In this document: piece after piece, positions 10,551-22,045 of the stretch
How the letters are laid out: each line of letters opens with the position of its first letter
Numbering within the stretch: the first letter of the stretch is position 1
DNA from: Fragum whitleyi
Taxonomy: Eukaryota; Mollusca; Bivalvia; Cardiida; Cardiidae
Length of the DNA: 64,000 nt
NCBI GenBank assembly: GCA_948146395.1
Contig: OX411547.1
Span: 62,439,610 to 62,503,609 of the forward strand
Reading direction: 5' to 3'
Made by a program: the position numbers and the translations under genes
The notes under the pieces: generated by a model
Database searches by the model: none
Told to the model about the DNA's origin: nothing
The model's input: the letters and a program-made list of their open reading frames with translations, nothing else

Positions 10551-12271
10551 TTAGTCCCCCACCGGTTACCGGTTGGGGGACTATAGGTTTGCTCGATTCC
10601 GTCTGTCCGTCCGTCTGTCCGTCTGTCCGCCCGTCCGTCCGTCCGTCCGTCTGTCCGTCTGTCCGTCACGCTTTTGTCCGGGCTATATCTTCTAAACCAT
10701 ATGTGCTAGCAACTTCAAACTTGGTACACTTATAGATCTCATTGAGGAGAAGTGTCATGTTCAAGAACCGTAACTCTGCCACGCCCACTTTTTGAGTTAT
10801 TGCCCTTTGTTGTTTTTACCCTTACATTCTTGTCCGGAACATATCTCCTAAACTATGTGTGCTTGCAACTTCAAACTTGGTACACTTATAGATCTCATTG
10901 AGGAGAAGTGTCATGTTCAATAACCATTACTCTGCCATGCCCACTTTTTGAGTTATTGCCCTTTGTTGTTTTTACCCTTACATTCTTGTCCGGGCTATAT
11001 CTTCTAAACCATATGTGCTAGCAACTTCAAACTTGGTACACTTATAGATCTCATTGAGGAGAAGTGTCATGTTCAAGAACCGTTACTCTGCCACGCCCAC
11101 TTTTTGAGTTATTGCCCTTTGTTGTTTTTACCCTTACATTATTGTCCGGAACATATCTCCTAAACTATGTGTGCTAGCAACTTCAAACTTTGTACACTTA
11201 TAGATCTCATTAAGGAGAAATGTCATGTTCAAGATCCATAACTCTGCCATGCCCACTTTTTGAGTTATTGCCCTTTGTTGTTTTTACCCTTACATTCTTG
11301 TCCGGACCATATCTCCTAAACTATAAGTACTAGCATCTTCAAGCTTGGTACACTTATAGATCTTATTGAGGAGAAGTGTCATGTTCAAGAACCGTTACTC
11401 TGCCACTCCCGTTTTTTGAGTTATTGCCCTTTGTTGTTTTTACCCTTATATTTTTGTCCAGATCATATCTCCTAAACCATATGTGCTAGCAACTTCAAAC
11501 TTTGTACACTGATAGATCTTATTGAGGACAAGTGTCATATACAAGAACTGTTACTCTGCCATGTCCAGTTTTTGAATTATTGTCCTTTGTTGTTTTTAGT
11601 CTTACATTCTTGTCCGGATCATATCTCCTAAACTATAAGTGCTAGCAACTTTAAACTTTGTACATGTATAGATCTCATTGAGGAGAATTGTCATGTACAA
11701 GAACAGTTACTCTGCCACACCGTCTTTTTGAGTTATTGCCCTTTGTTGTTTTTAACTTTACATTTTCGTCCGGAACATATCTTCTAAACCATTAGTGCTA
11801 GAAACTTCAAACTTGCTACACTTATAGATATCATTGAGGACAAGTGTCATGTACAAGAACTGTCACTCTGCCATGTCCACTTTTTGAGTTATTGCCCTTT
11901 GTTGTTTCTATCCTTACATTTTTGTCCGGACCATATCTCCTGAGCCATCAGGAGATATGGTCCGGACATATCTCCTAAACTATAAGTACTAGCATCTTCA
12001 AGCTAAACTTGGTACACTTATAGATCTCATTGAGGGCAAGTTGCATGTACAAGAATCATTCTTCTCCGCCCACTTTTGAGTTTTTGCCATTGGTTGTTTT
12101 TACTCTTATATTTTTGTTTTGGACATTTTTTTCAAAACCTAATGTGCTAGTAACTTCAAATTTTGTATACAGTTATAGATCTAGTTAGTAGGTGATATAT
12201 TTAATAAGAAAGGATTTTTTGTTATCCGGTGGGGGACTCCTGTATTGCATCGCAATACGACATGCACTTGT
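10551..12271 (+). mobile_element. HL-3 element with exact 156-bp tandem core
   Basis: The left end is a palindrome (AGTCCCCCACCGG, TTA, CCGGTTGGGGGACT; 10553-10585), followed by a GTCC/GTCT microsatellite (10598-10668). The tandem core has TTGTCCGG-type blocks starting at 10676, 10832, 10988, 11144, 11300, 11456, 11612, 11768 and 11924, which is exactly 156 bp each time. The last part (11941-12215) is degenerate. The right end has CCGGTGGGGGACT (12226-12238), the inverse of the left motif, then hairpin GTATTGC-atc-GCAATAC, then CTTGT at about 12267. It carries no ORF, so it is non-autonomous. Confidence 0.85.
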
Positions 12272-12274
12272 TTA

Positions 12275-13475
12275 TTTAAGCTTTTTTCATTAAAGGTATG
12301 TGATCAGCTAATCTATGCCAGATATACAGGCTGAGTCTGAGACTTTTAAAGTTTTCCTTAATGAAAAAATGCAAATTGGTGTATATAAAAGACATTTTTT
12401 CCACATGATAGTTATAATTGTTGCATTTTGATGAAAAATCAATTTATGAAAACTCGTTCTGTGATTTTCAGGATATTGATTTTCAAAGTAAAAATAGACC
12501 ATAATCTATTTGTAAGTAGATAATCATCTTAGACCAAGTATTGTTAATGCATGAAATGAAAATATCTTTTAAAGTCAACAAACAATCTTACATAAAAGTT
12601 TCTCTTTTCAATGCCATAGAATAGAGGTTTAATGTGTGCAAAGTTACATGATAAGTTCCATGTAATGAAAGTTTTATGAAATCTATCAATAAATGCACAA
12701 GGTTGTGGTTACAAGAAATGTTGCATCACATAGCCCCCCTTTGCCATGACATAGCTAAAGAATCACCAAAAACTCAGCAAGAGGTCTATCCAAAGAACAA
12801 TCCTGATATCAATCATTTGCATCCAAAAATTCGTTTCAGAGAAGAAGATATATATTTTTTTTATATTTTGTCATATATCTCCTTTTGTAGAACCCAAGTT
12901 TTCAGCGCAATTAGGATTAAAAGAAAGAATCTGAAAGAGCAATTCCCAAGCGTCATTATTGTCAACTTTGATTGATGTCTGATTAGTAGTTTCAGAGATG
13001 AAGAACCAAAGGGGTCCTTTCTAGTGACGCAACAGCTCATAGCCCCAGAGTTATCAACCAAATCAGAATTTGAAGAAGGAATCTAATAGAGCATGCCCTA
13101 AGCATCATTCCTGTCTAATTTTGATGAATTCTTAGAAGTAGTTAATAGAACAAGGTGTTTTTATATTTCACCAAAAGACGCCTTTTTGGATGACATGAAA
13201 GCCTAAAGCATCCAAGTAAACAGCCTGGTCAGGATTAAAGGAGGAATATGAAAAGCCAAATCATACTTATAATCATATCATGTTTGGTATCAAATTGGTA
13301 TCAAAATTGTTGAATTTAAAGAAAAAAAAACAATACATGTTTAAAAACTTTCAAATTTCAAACAAAAACTAAATTCCACAAAAATTATTCATAATCTACA
13401 AGTCATTAGCTAAAATTTGATACCAAACATGATATGACTATTTGAATTATTTGACTTTAGACACTTTGAACTTGT
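12275..13475. other. Intergenic, no gene seen
   Basis: Low-GC sequence. The open frames at 12308-12502, 12676-12975 and 12861-13061 overlap on opposite strands and match nothing I know. A 'TTTGATACCAAACATGATATGA'-type motif occurs inverted at about 13275 and 13420, giving a loose hairpin. Confidence 0.45.
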
Positions 13476-13479
13476 AAAT

Positions 13480-13625
13480 CAACAAGAGTACCATGATGGT
13501 CCTAGATCGTTCACCTGAGTCTCTTTTGCCCCTGGGACATCACACCAATTATTTAGACAGATCTCAACAAGGGGATAATTTCTACATAAGATCAATACAA
13601 TGAAATATTCTTAGCAAAGAGCAAA
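13480..13625 (-). mobile_element. Truncated HL-2 right end
   Basis: ACAAGAGTACCATGATGGTC then TAGATCGTTCACCTGAGTC. This is the inverse of the usual HL-2 right end (inverted motif, GGACCAT/ATGGTCC hairpin, CTTGT). It continues into about 100 bp matching 40690-40800. Confidence 0.7.
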
Positions 13626-14599
13626 AAAGGAAATGCCTGGGCACAACCCTTATTATCATGAACATAGGTGCATGTAACGAATAAACTTGATGAAATTCAA
13701 TTAAATCAAAAGGGATGAAAGACAATCAAGTGTAACAAAAGCTTATCATGAGCTTGATGTACTCAGTTAAGCTAAAAGAAAAATATACTGACCTAAAGAA
13801 AAATACCTCAGTGATAATTTGAAATTTGTTTTTAGAGTGGCATTATACAACGTGAAAAATATCGGTCAGCTTCAATAAAACCTCCGCTAGGTCAACACAT
13901 GTCAAAAATGCAAAAAAATCTAAGTCCAAAAAAGTGGCTTAAATCTTACAAAAATTCTTTCAGAGTTATTCCTCTTCATAGTCGAAATTTATGGTCTCAA
14001 TTTCTTTAAAAAAAAGGTAACCAATGAGTACCTGAGACCGCTCTAGTGACTCTTTGAAAAGCCTATGTCTTGAAAGTGCTGTTTGAGATATTAATGAAAA
14101 AGGTTTCCTGGAATATATACATAAATGAAGGAGTTCACGAGAAAATTTTCTTAAAGGCTTCCTTTCCCATGATGTTTGATAATTGTACCAAAATGTGACC
14201 ATCGTCACATGAGAAATAAGAGATAAAAGTCACTTGCGGTTTCATGAGAATTCATGCGTAAATGAGGAAGTTGTGTTAACAATGAATATGACATAAAGCT
14301 CCTTTTTTAAAACATAACAAAATATCAACAAACCTCCATGAAATGTACATGGCCACTTGATAAGGAACAATCTATGAGAGTTTTAAACAAAAGAAGAGTT
14401 GTGGTAGAAAAGCTTAAAATCTGCAGAGATTAAACCAGTAAAATCTAAGTGCTATACAATATGCTGTATTTTGATGTTATGACTGCATATGATGAGTAGA
14501 TTTAGCTAATTTCAAAAGTAGAAAAAAACTTTGCCCCTAATATTATATGATTGTTCTGCAAGAAGAACATTAGTGATATCTTCCTCTTCTTCAATGGAT
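13626..14599. other. Intergenic, no gene seen
   Basis: AT-rich sequence with no coding or repeat structure that I can support. Confidence 0.45.
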
Positions 14600-15613
14600 G
14601 GTAATTGTTGTTCCTTTACATTCTTGCCTTTTCTGTATTACAAGGATAACCTGGAGAAAAGGAAGCTATCTGGGAAGGCTGAAGTCATTCCTGAACTGTG
14701 AATCTCTTTTGGCCATCTATTGTTTGTCTTCTCATTCGCCTAGCAACTTCTGGCGGATTAGTTTTTTTGTTTGTCTTCATTCCATCTTCAAAAATATCCG
14801 TCAAGTATTCCCTATTATTCATGGGAAATCTCTGCTTTTTCTTTTCTCTTCTTAAAGCCCAGCCCATAGACATGGTTTCTGTTCCAGGTAATTGTCTCTG
14901 TTCATTTATTTCGTGTACAGTAATGAGTTGCTGTAGCATTTGAGAGGTTTGTACATATTTGCGCCCATTTTCTCTTTACTATATCATATGGGGATTCCCT
15001 TGCTTTAATGAAATCATGCTTGCCAACAAATAAATGGTTTTCAAGAGTAATTTGTGAAAAGTATACTTTAGAACAGCCTTCCTCTGGACAAACAAATAAC
15101 CTATCTTCTTCTTGCTTTGATTCAACTTCTATACATTCAGCATCTTCGGTAACATTTCCTTGACTAACAATCTGTAACTTCTCTTCTTTCTTTATTTCTC
15201 TTTCTATTTTTTTTGGTAGAACAAAATTTTCGTGGACAATTAAACGTGTATCAGCCTGCATATCTGATTCAAAGGCATATTTATCTTCTTCAATCACTTC
15301 ACCATTGCCTATATCATAAGCTCGCCAAGTAGTTATGTCACCATTATCTTTGAAGACAACAGTGTTAATTAGGCTTACATATTTGAATCTATGATTGAAA
15401 GGCTGTTGTTTGCTTGTATCAACTTCAACTATTGCAACTTGACAGCCTGTTACTCCACCTTTGTAATCAAGAGCTTTTTTCATATCAGTTGCTTTGATGA
15501 TATTATGTTTTTCTGCTTCATATAGCCTTATTTTCAACCTCATATGGGCAATTTTGGAATCGTAGTAAGATTTACGAGATTGTGGTTCACTGTAATCATA
15601 TCTTCTTCCTGAA
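14600..15613 (-). pseudogene. Decayed transposon-type ORF with a C2H2 zinc finger
   Basis: Read on the minus strand, an acceptor-like TTTTCAG at about 15609 opens a frame starting GRRYDYSEPQSRKSYYDSKI. It continues with KALDYKGGVTGCQVAIVEVD, TTWRAYDIGNGEV, an acidic linker, and one C2H2-like finger (C-x4-C-x12-H-x4-H, near 15010-15090). A frameshift at about 14900-14940 leads to MSMGWALRREKKKQRF, PPEVARRMRRQT and FTVQE, where a TGA (14685-14687) stands where this family normally has Trp. LQPSQIASFF then follows. The segment order matches an unnamed protein family, multi-copy in cnidarian, mollusc and fish genomes and probably transposon-borne. With the frameshift and stop it is a pseudogene. 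Confidence 0.6.
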
Positions 15614-16130
15614 AAGAAATTTAATTATGTGAACCAGAGCTGCTTGAGCAGCTGATTCGCTCTACATGCCTGAATCTTCTGATATAATTAGACTGGAATT
15701 AAAGTATTTTAAGTGTGTATTATCCTTTCTTTTTTCTAAAAATATTTTTTGCTAAGAAAAATCATGATTGGTATATAAAATTAAAGAAATTGACAATCAC
15801 CTGTTTCAAACACATTTTTCAACCAATAATTTACGGCTCTCTGATAAAAGAACCAAAGGAACTTCCCAGTGAAATTTGTCTGATATGTATCAAATAAATT
15901 TTATTCCAGTCAAATATGATGGATATCCATCACTTAGGTTCTGAGAAAATGATTTGCAAATTTTCCACTGTATGAAATATAGAGAAATAACCTCCAACCA
16001 TTTCATGCCCATAGCTATTATACTTTCTGAGAAAATTTTGGACAAGAACGGTCTACAGACGGACCAACCAATTAGTGCAAAGGAATATATCCCCTTTTCT
16101 TTAAAGGGGGGCATAATTAACAAATATACA
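15614..16130. other. Intergenic, no gene seen
   Basis: Overlapping chance frames on both strands (15890-16199) with no recognisable domain. Confidence 0.45.
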
Positions 16131-16132
16131 AA

Positions 16133-16372
16133 ACTAGAAAGCCATGAATGGCTTGAGTCGCTCCACAGGTTTGAGATAGCAAATCAAAGTTTTGACTAGA
16201 TTTTTAGATGTTTTGGGTTCTACTGACATAATGGAAAGTAATTGTGCCAAGTTTCAGCTCATTCCCATAGATAGTTTAGGAAGAGTTGCGCACACAAAAA
16301 TTGCTAACGGACGGACAGACGGGCGGATGACCGGGACCATAACATATTACGACCCTTAGGGCGTATAAAAAT
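16133..16372 (-). mobile_element. Short Helitron-like element ending in hairpin + CTAG
   Basis: On the minus strand it starts TTTTTATACGCCCTAAGGG, has a GTCCGTC-type microsatellite, and ends GAGCGACTCAAGCCAT-TC-ATGGCTT-T-CTAG. The terminal hairpin followed by CTAG is the classical Helitron 3' signature (CTRR). About 240 bp, no ORF. Confidence 0.6.
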
Positions 16373-16572
16373 TGGAAATATTCAACCTTAGCCAGCTTGT
16401 GATATCTTATTGGAATCTATACTTTTGCATTTCTTAAACAGTCCCTTATGTTGAGTCATATTTCAATTTCGAAACCATGAAGATCGTTGAAGCGACAATC
16501 ATTGCAATTGATGGAATACATTCCTTTAAAAAATTTAGTCTCGTTGATCTTTATTGTCCAACATTAGGAAAT

Positions 16573-16799
16573 GAGAGTTTGTGTGACATTCCCAACAATT
16601 TTGAAATGTGTGCAATGCAAAGACTCTGGCCAGTATGTGCATCTGCACAGTCTTTACTTCGCGTTTTGTAGATGAACGCGATCTCAAGGTATCTGTAGAT
16701 AGTTAGAGTATCTTCTAATTACACTATGTTACTGTCTAGGCTGTTAAATGTTCTAACCTCGCAACAATGTCAAATTGTTGGAAATGTCACGCACAGGCT
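16573..16799. mobile_element. ~235 bp TIR MITE, copy 1
   Basis: The right end TGGAAATGTCACGCACAGGCT and a decayed left end (TTTGTGTGACATTCCCAACA) match the copies at 25728 and 28199. The interior shares CTCTGGCCAGTATGTGCATC and GCACAGTCTTTACTTCGCG. Confidence 0.75.
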
Positions 16800-17175
16800 C
16801 AAATATTAACTAATGGTGATAGTAAATGATGACGATTTTTAAAAATAACCATAAAAAGGGTGCCAGCTGAATTTGAATGACCGGGAAGGTATCTGATTGA
16901 TCATCAACCTTTCGATCGCCGAGTCATATATACTCTACATAGTACATTATACACGCGCTTGTTCCATTTGAGGGTTTATTTTGCGTAGAATGTTCTATAA
17001 AACATATTGATAGAAAACATTTTTTGCTAGCGCCTTGTCCCAGGTGTGATGAATCGAGACCGCTGTAATAATGTAGACATCACGGTATTGCGTGCCAATT
17101 TAATCCGTTTTTGATTTAGGCGTGATTTAATATGATATGGCGTGTGTGTGATATGAAGGGACAATTTGTACTCGA
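16800..17175. other. Intergenic, no gene seen
   Basis: No coding or repeat feature that I can support. Confidence 0.4.
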
Positions 17176-18690
17176 GTAATAAGCTCACCTGAACACGAAG
17201 TGCTCAAATGGGATATTGTTATCACTCTCCGTCTGGCGTCCATCAACAATATTTAAACGACATCTCCTTTACAACTGGGCCGATTAACACCAAATTTACA
17301 TATTTGTCTCTAGGAGGTATTCATAAAAAAAACTTAAAGAAAAAATATCGTTCGAAACTCTGGTTGCCATGGCCGCAAACGTATTTTTTTATGAAAATCT
17401 TGAAAAAAAGGAAATTATAATCCCTAGAAACAGAAGCTCTACGGCCTTGAAATTGGCATGGGTTATCATCTCATAGACCTTTATCAAAATAGTTAAAGTC
17501 ATGTTACTTGGGTCACCAGGGACAGTGCACCGGGGGAGGGCAGAATCAAATTAGCTAATTTCAACGTTCTTCTGATGAACCAGTACCATTACAGCCTTGA
17601 AATTCGGCATAGATCATCAGCTCATAAAATGATCAGCTCATAAACGATTACCTAATTGCTAAAAAAATAAGTTTTAGCCATCAGAAGCAGAGCACCAGGA
17701 GGAGGGGGAGATCTTGTTCAATTTAGAAATCTTTAAAATGTCTTCTTCCTCTAAACCAGAAGCTCATGCAGCCTTGATATTTGGCATGGACAAGTAGCTT
17801 ATAGACCTTTATTAAAATGGACAAAATCATAAGTGTTGGACTAGTAGGAGCAGATCACTTGGGGGGGGGGGCGCTCGGATCAATTTAATTATATTCAAAT
17901 GTCTTCTTTTTCTGACCCAGTAGCCGTAGAGCCTCGAAGATTGTAAGGATCATCAGGCACACTGATCATTATAAAAAACAGCTAAAATCATGATTCTTGG
18001 ACAAGGGGTGGAGCATAAGGGTGAGATTTGGACCTTGCTTTTAAAAATGCTAAAAACATGACAGGATAGTGACCAGGGGAAGAGCACCGGAGCTAGTAGG
18101 AAGACTCCCATTAAATGAAATTCTAATTCTCTTTCTAAACCAGGTTCCCAACAGCCTGTATATTTGTCAAGAATCGTCATTTCGTTGACCTTTATGTAAA
18201 TAGCTAAAATAATGAGTCTTGGGTCATCAGGTGCAGAGCAATAGGGAGAGGGGGTATTACTCGGATGTCTTAAAGCATTGGTGTTGAGCAATCTGGGGCA
18301 GAGCAGAGAGGAAGCGATAAGACAATCGTGCTATTTATATGAAAGAAGTCTTTAAAATTCTTCCTGTTCTGAGCCAGATGGCTAACAACCGTTATATTTG
18401 GTTAAATCATCAGTTCATATATTGATGATGATAAATTAAGTCTTGGCTGTTTGGCCACCATCGGTAGAGCACTAAATTGAATTTGTAGGTCTCGGAGGAT
18501 ATGTAAAATCTTTAAATTGTATGTCCAAACCAGAAGGCTTACGGCCTATATCTTTAACATAGATCATGAGATCATATAATGCAAGTTTTGTTGGTCTTCC
18601 AGCGGCAGAGTCCTGAGAGAGCGGGTATATCTCGGATCAATATAGAAATCTTTAAAAGACGTAAAAATAGTGAAACCATATTCCCATTCC
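17176..18690 (+). mobile_element. HL-2 left end fused to a core D array
   Basis: The HL-2 left end (AGCTCACCTGAACACGAAGTG, 17182-17202) is followed by a TCCGTCTGGCGTCC stretch and then at least eight degenerate core D units. Their CAGAGCACCAGG-like blocks lie near 17525, 17692, 17850, 18008, 18067, 18231, 18294, 18463 and 18602; the irregular spacing shows deletions. No intact right end is visible. Confidence 0.7.
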
Positions 18691-19493
18691 AACTCTTTTG
18701 GGTTGAAATGTTACAGAGCTGAAATGGGTGAAAATCTTGTTTAGATGAAAGTTATAGAGCTTTTTTCTCGGGTGAGCGGCTAGTGCCAACTTTTCTCTTG
18801 CCATTGTTTTAAATACATAATAAGTACCAGTAAGAATAACAAAATTAATCGGTTTAAATAGAAAATATTAATTAAAGCCTTATACTTAGTGAGAAGACAA
18901 AACTATTTAATTACTCACGAAAGGGAAAAACCACTTTTTGTGGATTAAAAGTCAAAAACCAAAACAGTAAGTACCTTTGTCTAATTATATGAACACATTA
19001 AATATGCACTGTATACATTGTTTATTACGTGCTTTTGTGGTTGTATGATTTCCGTGCGTAAACATTTACAGTTAACAGTACCGTGAAATTGACAAAAAAG
19101 ATTGCTTTTGGAATGAATTTGAATCAGTACGATGAGTTTTGAGTGAAATTAAAGGGAAGTAATCCAATAACGATAAGTTTGTTCAGGATGAACAAAATTA
19201 TCGATCAAAATTTCTTTCTTTTGAAAATTAAAAAAAAAAGTTATTTCAATACCTTCCATAATTTCCCAAGACGCCTATAATTTCAATTATGCAAGTGAAT
19301 TGGCAATTTTTTTTTCTAGCTATATTTATTTAATGTAATTGTTGATCTAATTTTGCTCTGCGAAAAAATTTGGGGAGCAGATAGTCGCCGGCTTGTGCGC
19401 GTGGCCGAACGACCTCATATCTCAGGACCCGATTGGGCCTAATTGATTCAACTTCATATATAATTTTCCTACAAAATTTCCCACTACACCTTT
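18691..19493. other. Intergenic, no gene seen
   Basis: AT-rich, no coding signal. A GGGTGAGCGGC motif at 18770 may be the eroded right end of the preceding element. Confidence 0.4.
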
Positions 19494-21160
19494 TTAGCTC
19501 ACATGAGCACAAACTGCTTAAGTTGAGCTATTCTGATCGTCCAATGACCGTCGTCCACACTTTCTTAAACATTTTATAAACCGGTGGGCCATTCTTCATG
19601 AAACTTAGCAAGAATGTACCTTGGGTCAGATTCTCCCAAAGGTGTTCAAGGAATTGAAATCCACCCGTTACTCTGCCTTTTCTCTTAACAAACAGAATGA
19701 AAATAGAAAAAATCTTCAAAAATCTTCTTCTCTGAAACAAGAAGGCAGACAGCTTTCATATTTGGTATGTAGCATCATCTAGTAGACCTCTACCAAGTTT
19801 GTTCATATCAAGACCTTCAGGTCATAATTGGGCTCCAACCGGGCGCAAACCTTTTAGATAGAATCGGATTAAAATTCTTTAAAAAAAATCATCCTTCTCT
19901 GAAACATAAAGGCAAACAGTTTTTAATATTTGGTATGTAGCACCATCTAGTGGGCCTCTACTAAGTTTGCTCATATCAAGACCCTGGCTTTATATTTGAG
20001 CAAACCCGGGTGCATTCCTTTTTAGCTCACCTGAGTACGAAGGGTGAAAATAGGACAGTCTTCAAAGATCTTCTTCTCTAAAACAAGAACGCAAACAGCT
20101 TTCATTATATCATCATCTAGCGGACCTCTTGCTTTTTACTCGTATCATTACCCTGGGGCCACATAAGGGGTGAAACCGGGCTCATCCCTTTTTTGGCCCA
20201 CCTGAGCACGATGTGCTCAAGGTAGGCTATTGTCATCGTCTAATGTCAGTCGTGCGTCGTCCATAATTTCTTAAAACACCTATTTTCTCCTGATAAACCA
20301 GTGGGCAAATCTGGATGAAACATGGACTGGATGTTCCTTGGGTCAAGCTATACCAAAGTTGTTCAGAAAATTTAAATCCAACGTTATCTCTCCCTTAACC
20401 CTGAAATAAAGGGAGAAAATAGGATCTTAAAAAATCTTATTCTCTGAAACCAGAAGACGGATAACTTTTCTATTTGGTATATAGCATCATCTAGTCGACC
20501 CCTACCAAGTAAGATCATATCAAGGCCCTGGGATCATATTTGGGCTCAACCTGGAAACAGCCCTTTTTAAGCAAGTACCCAGGCTGAGCTATTGTGATCA
20601 CTCACCGTCCGTCCGTCCATCAACAATTTCTTTAAACATCTTCTCCTAAACCACTTGGCCAATCAAACTGAAATTTGACAAGGTTTTTCATTGGGTTCTC
20701 TGGTTTGCATGGTAACAAAAAGGCCGTAAATTGCAGAAAATCTTAGAAAAAATCCTTATCCTTTTTTACCACTTGGCCAGTCGAGCTAAAACTTGGCAAG
20801 GATGTTCCTTGGGTGAAGCTTTTTGAAAGTTCTGAAACTTGATAGGGATGTTCCTTTGGTGAAGCATTTTGAAAGTTGTTAAAATAATTTAATTTCATCA
20901 AAACTCTTGGTTTCCATGGTTACAGAAGGGCTGAAAAATGGCCAAACATTATAAAAACATTCTTCTTTTCCTAAACTCCTGTCGCAATGTGAAGCATGAT
21001 AAGGAATTTCCTTGGATAAAGTTTTACTTAAGTCGTTAAAAGAATATAATTCCACAAAAAACTCTTGTTTCCAAGGCAATCGCCAAAAATAACATGATTG
21101 ACCAGTTACGAGCTGACTTACTCAGATGAGCGATATAGGACCATCATGGTCCTCTTATAA
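19494..21160 (+). repeat. HL-2 elements with core C and core A units, broken
   Basis: Left-end motifs (AGCTCACATGAGCAC at 19497, AGCTCACCTGAGTACG at 20023, GCCCACCTGAGCACGATGTG at about 20195) introduce core C units (AAGGCAGACAGCTTTCATAT near 19742; others near 19911, 20092 and 20455) and, from 20590, core A-like units. A right end with GAGCGATATAGGACCATCAT and GGTCCTCTT lies at 21129-21155. At least two elements seem to be fused or nested. Confidence 0.7.
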
Positions 21161-21960
21161 AAAGAATGAAATAGCGAAAATCATCTCTTCTGAAACCAGA
21201 AGGCAGACAGCTTAAACATTTGGTATGTAGCATCACCTAGTTGATCTCTTCCAAATTTGTTGTTAACATGACCCAGAGGTCATATTTGGGCTCCGTCCAG
21301 GAGAGGGGGGTGCATTCCTTTTTAGCTCACCTGAGTGCAAAAGTGAAAATAAGAAATCTTTTAAAATCTTCTTCTCTGAAACCGACAGGCAGACAGCTTT
21401 CATATTTTGTATGTAGCATAATCTAGAAGGCTCTACCAAGTCTTTTCATGTCAGTCTTTTTTGGGCTGCAGCCGGGCATGACCCTTTTTAACTCACCTGA
21501 GCAAAACGCGAAATTTTGACTGGCCAACACATATAGGCGGAGCTTATTTTGAGCCTGAAATCTTTGAAATCATCTCCTCCTGAACCACTGGGCTGATTTT
21601 AATGAAACTTTACCAGATTGTTACTTGGGTGCCATTTGCAAAAAATGTTAGCCTATAAATATGGGCGTGGCAGGTTGCGGCAGGTTTGGACCAACAAATT
21701 CATGTGAGTGGTTTAGGGCAATTCTGACCCTCATGTTTCGTGTTAATGATTTAAAGTTTTGATTGAACCCTAAATATGGTCTTGCCAGTACAAGGCTTAT
21801 TTTCTTTTCAAAATTTCCCGCAACCCATTGGGTATCTATTATTTGGCAATATGTTCGCGAGCATGTTCTATAATTGATATATTTTTAAATCTGGAGAAAT
21901 TCAAGCCGTTTAGCGCTTAAGGTCGCCTAAGGCCTCTTGTTGGAGTTATAAATATGACAA
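21161..21960 (+). repeat. Core C and core A fragments with two HL-2 left ends
   Basis: TTTTTAGCTCACCTGAGTGC (21320) and TTTTTAACTCACCTGAGC (21484) open two truncated elements. Core A is visible at 21580-21680 (CCACTGGGCTGATTTTAATG, ATGGGCGTGGCAGG). AAGGCCTCTTGT at 21928-21940 resembles a right end. Confidence 0.65.
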
Positions 21961-22045
21961 GTACGACCCAAGACAGCTTTCACGGCTGTGTATATATCTA
22001 TAATAGAAAAATAGCAACTTGGCTTGAATATTTTTTTCGTTTTAG

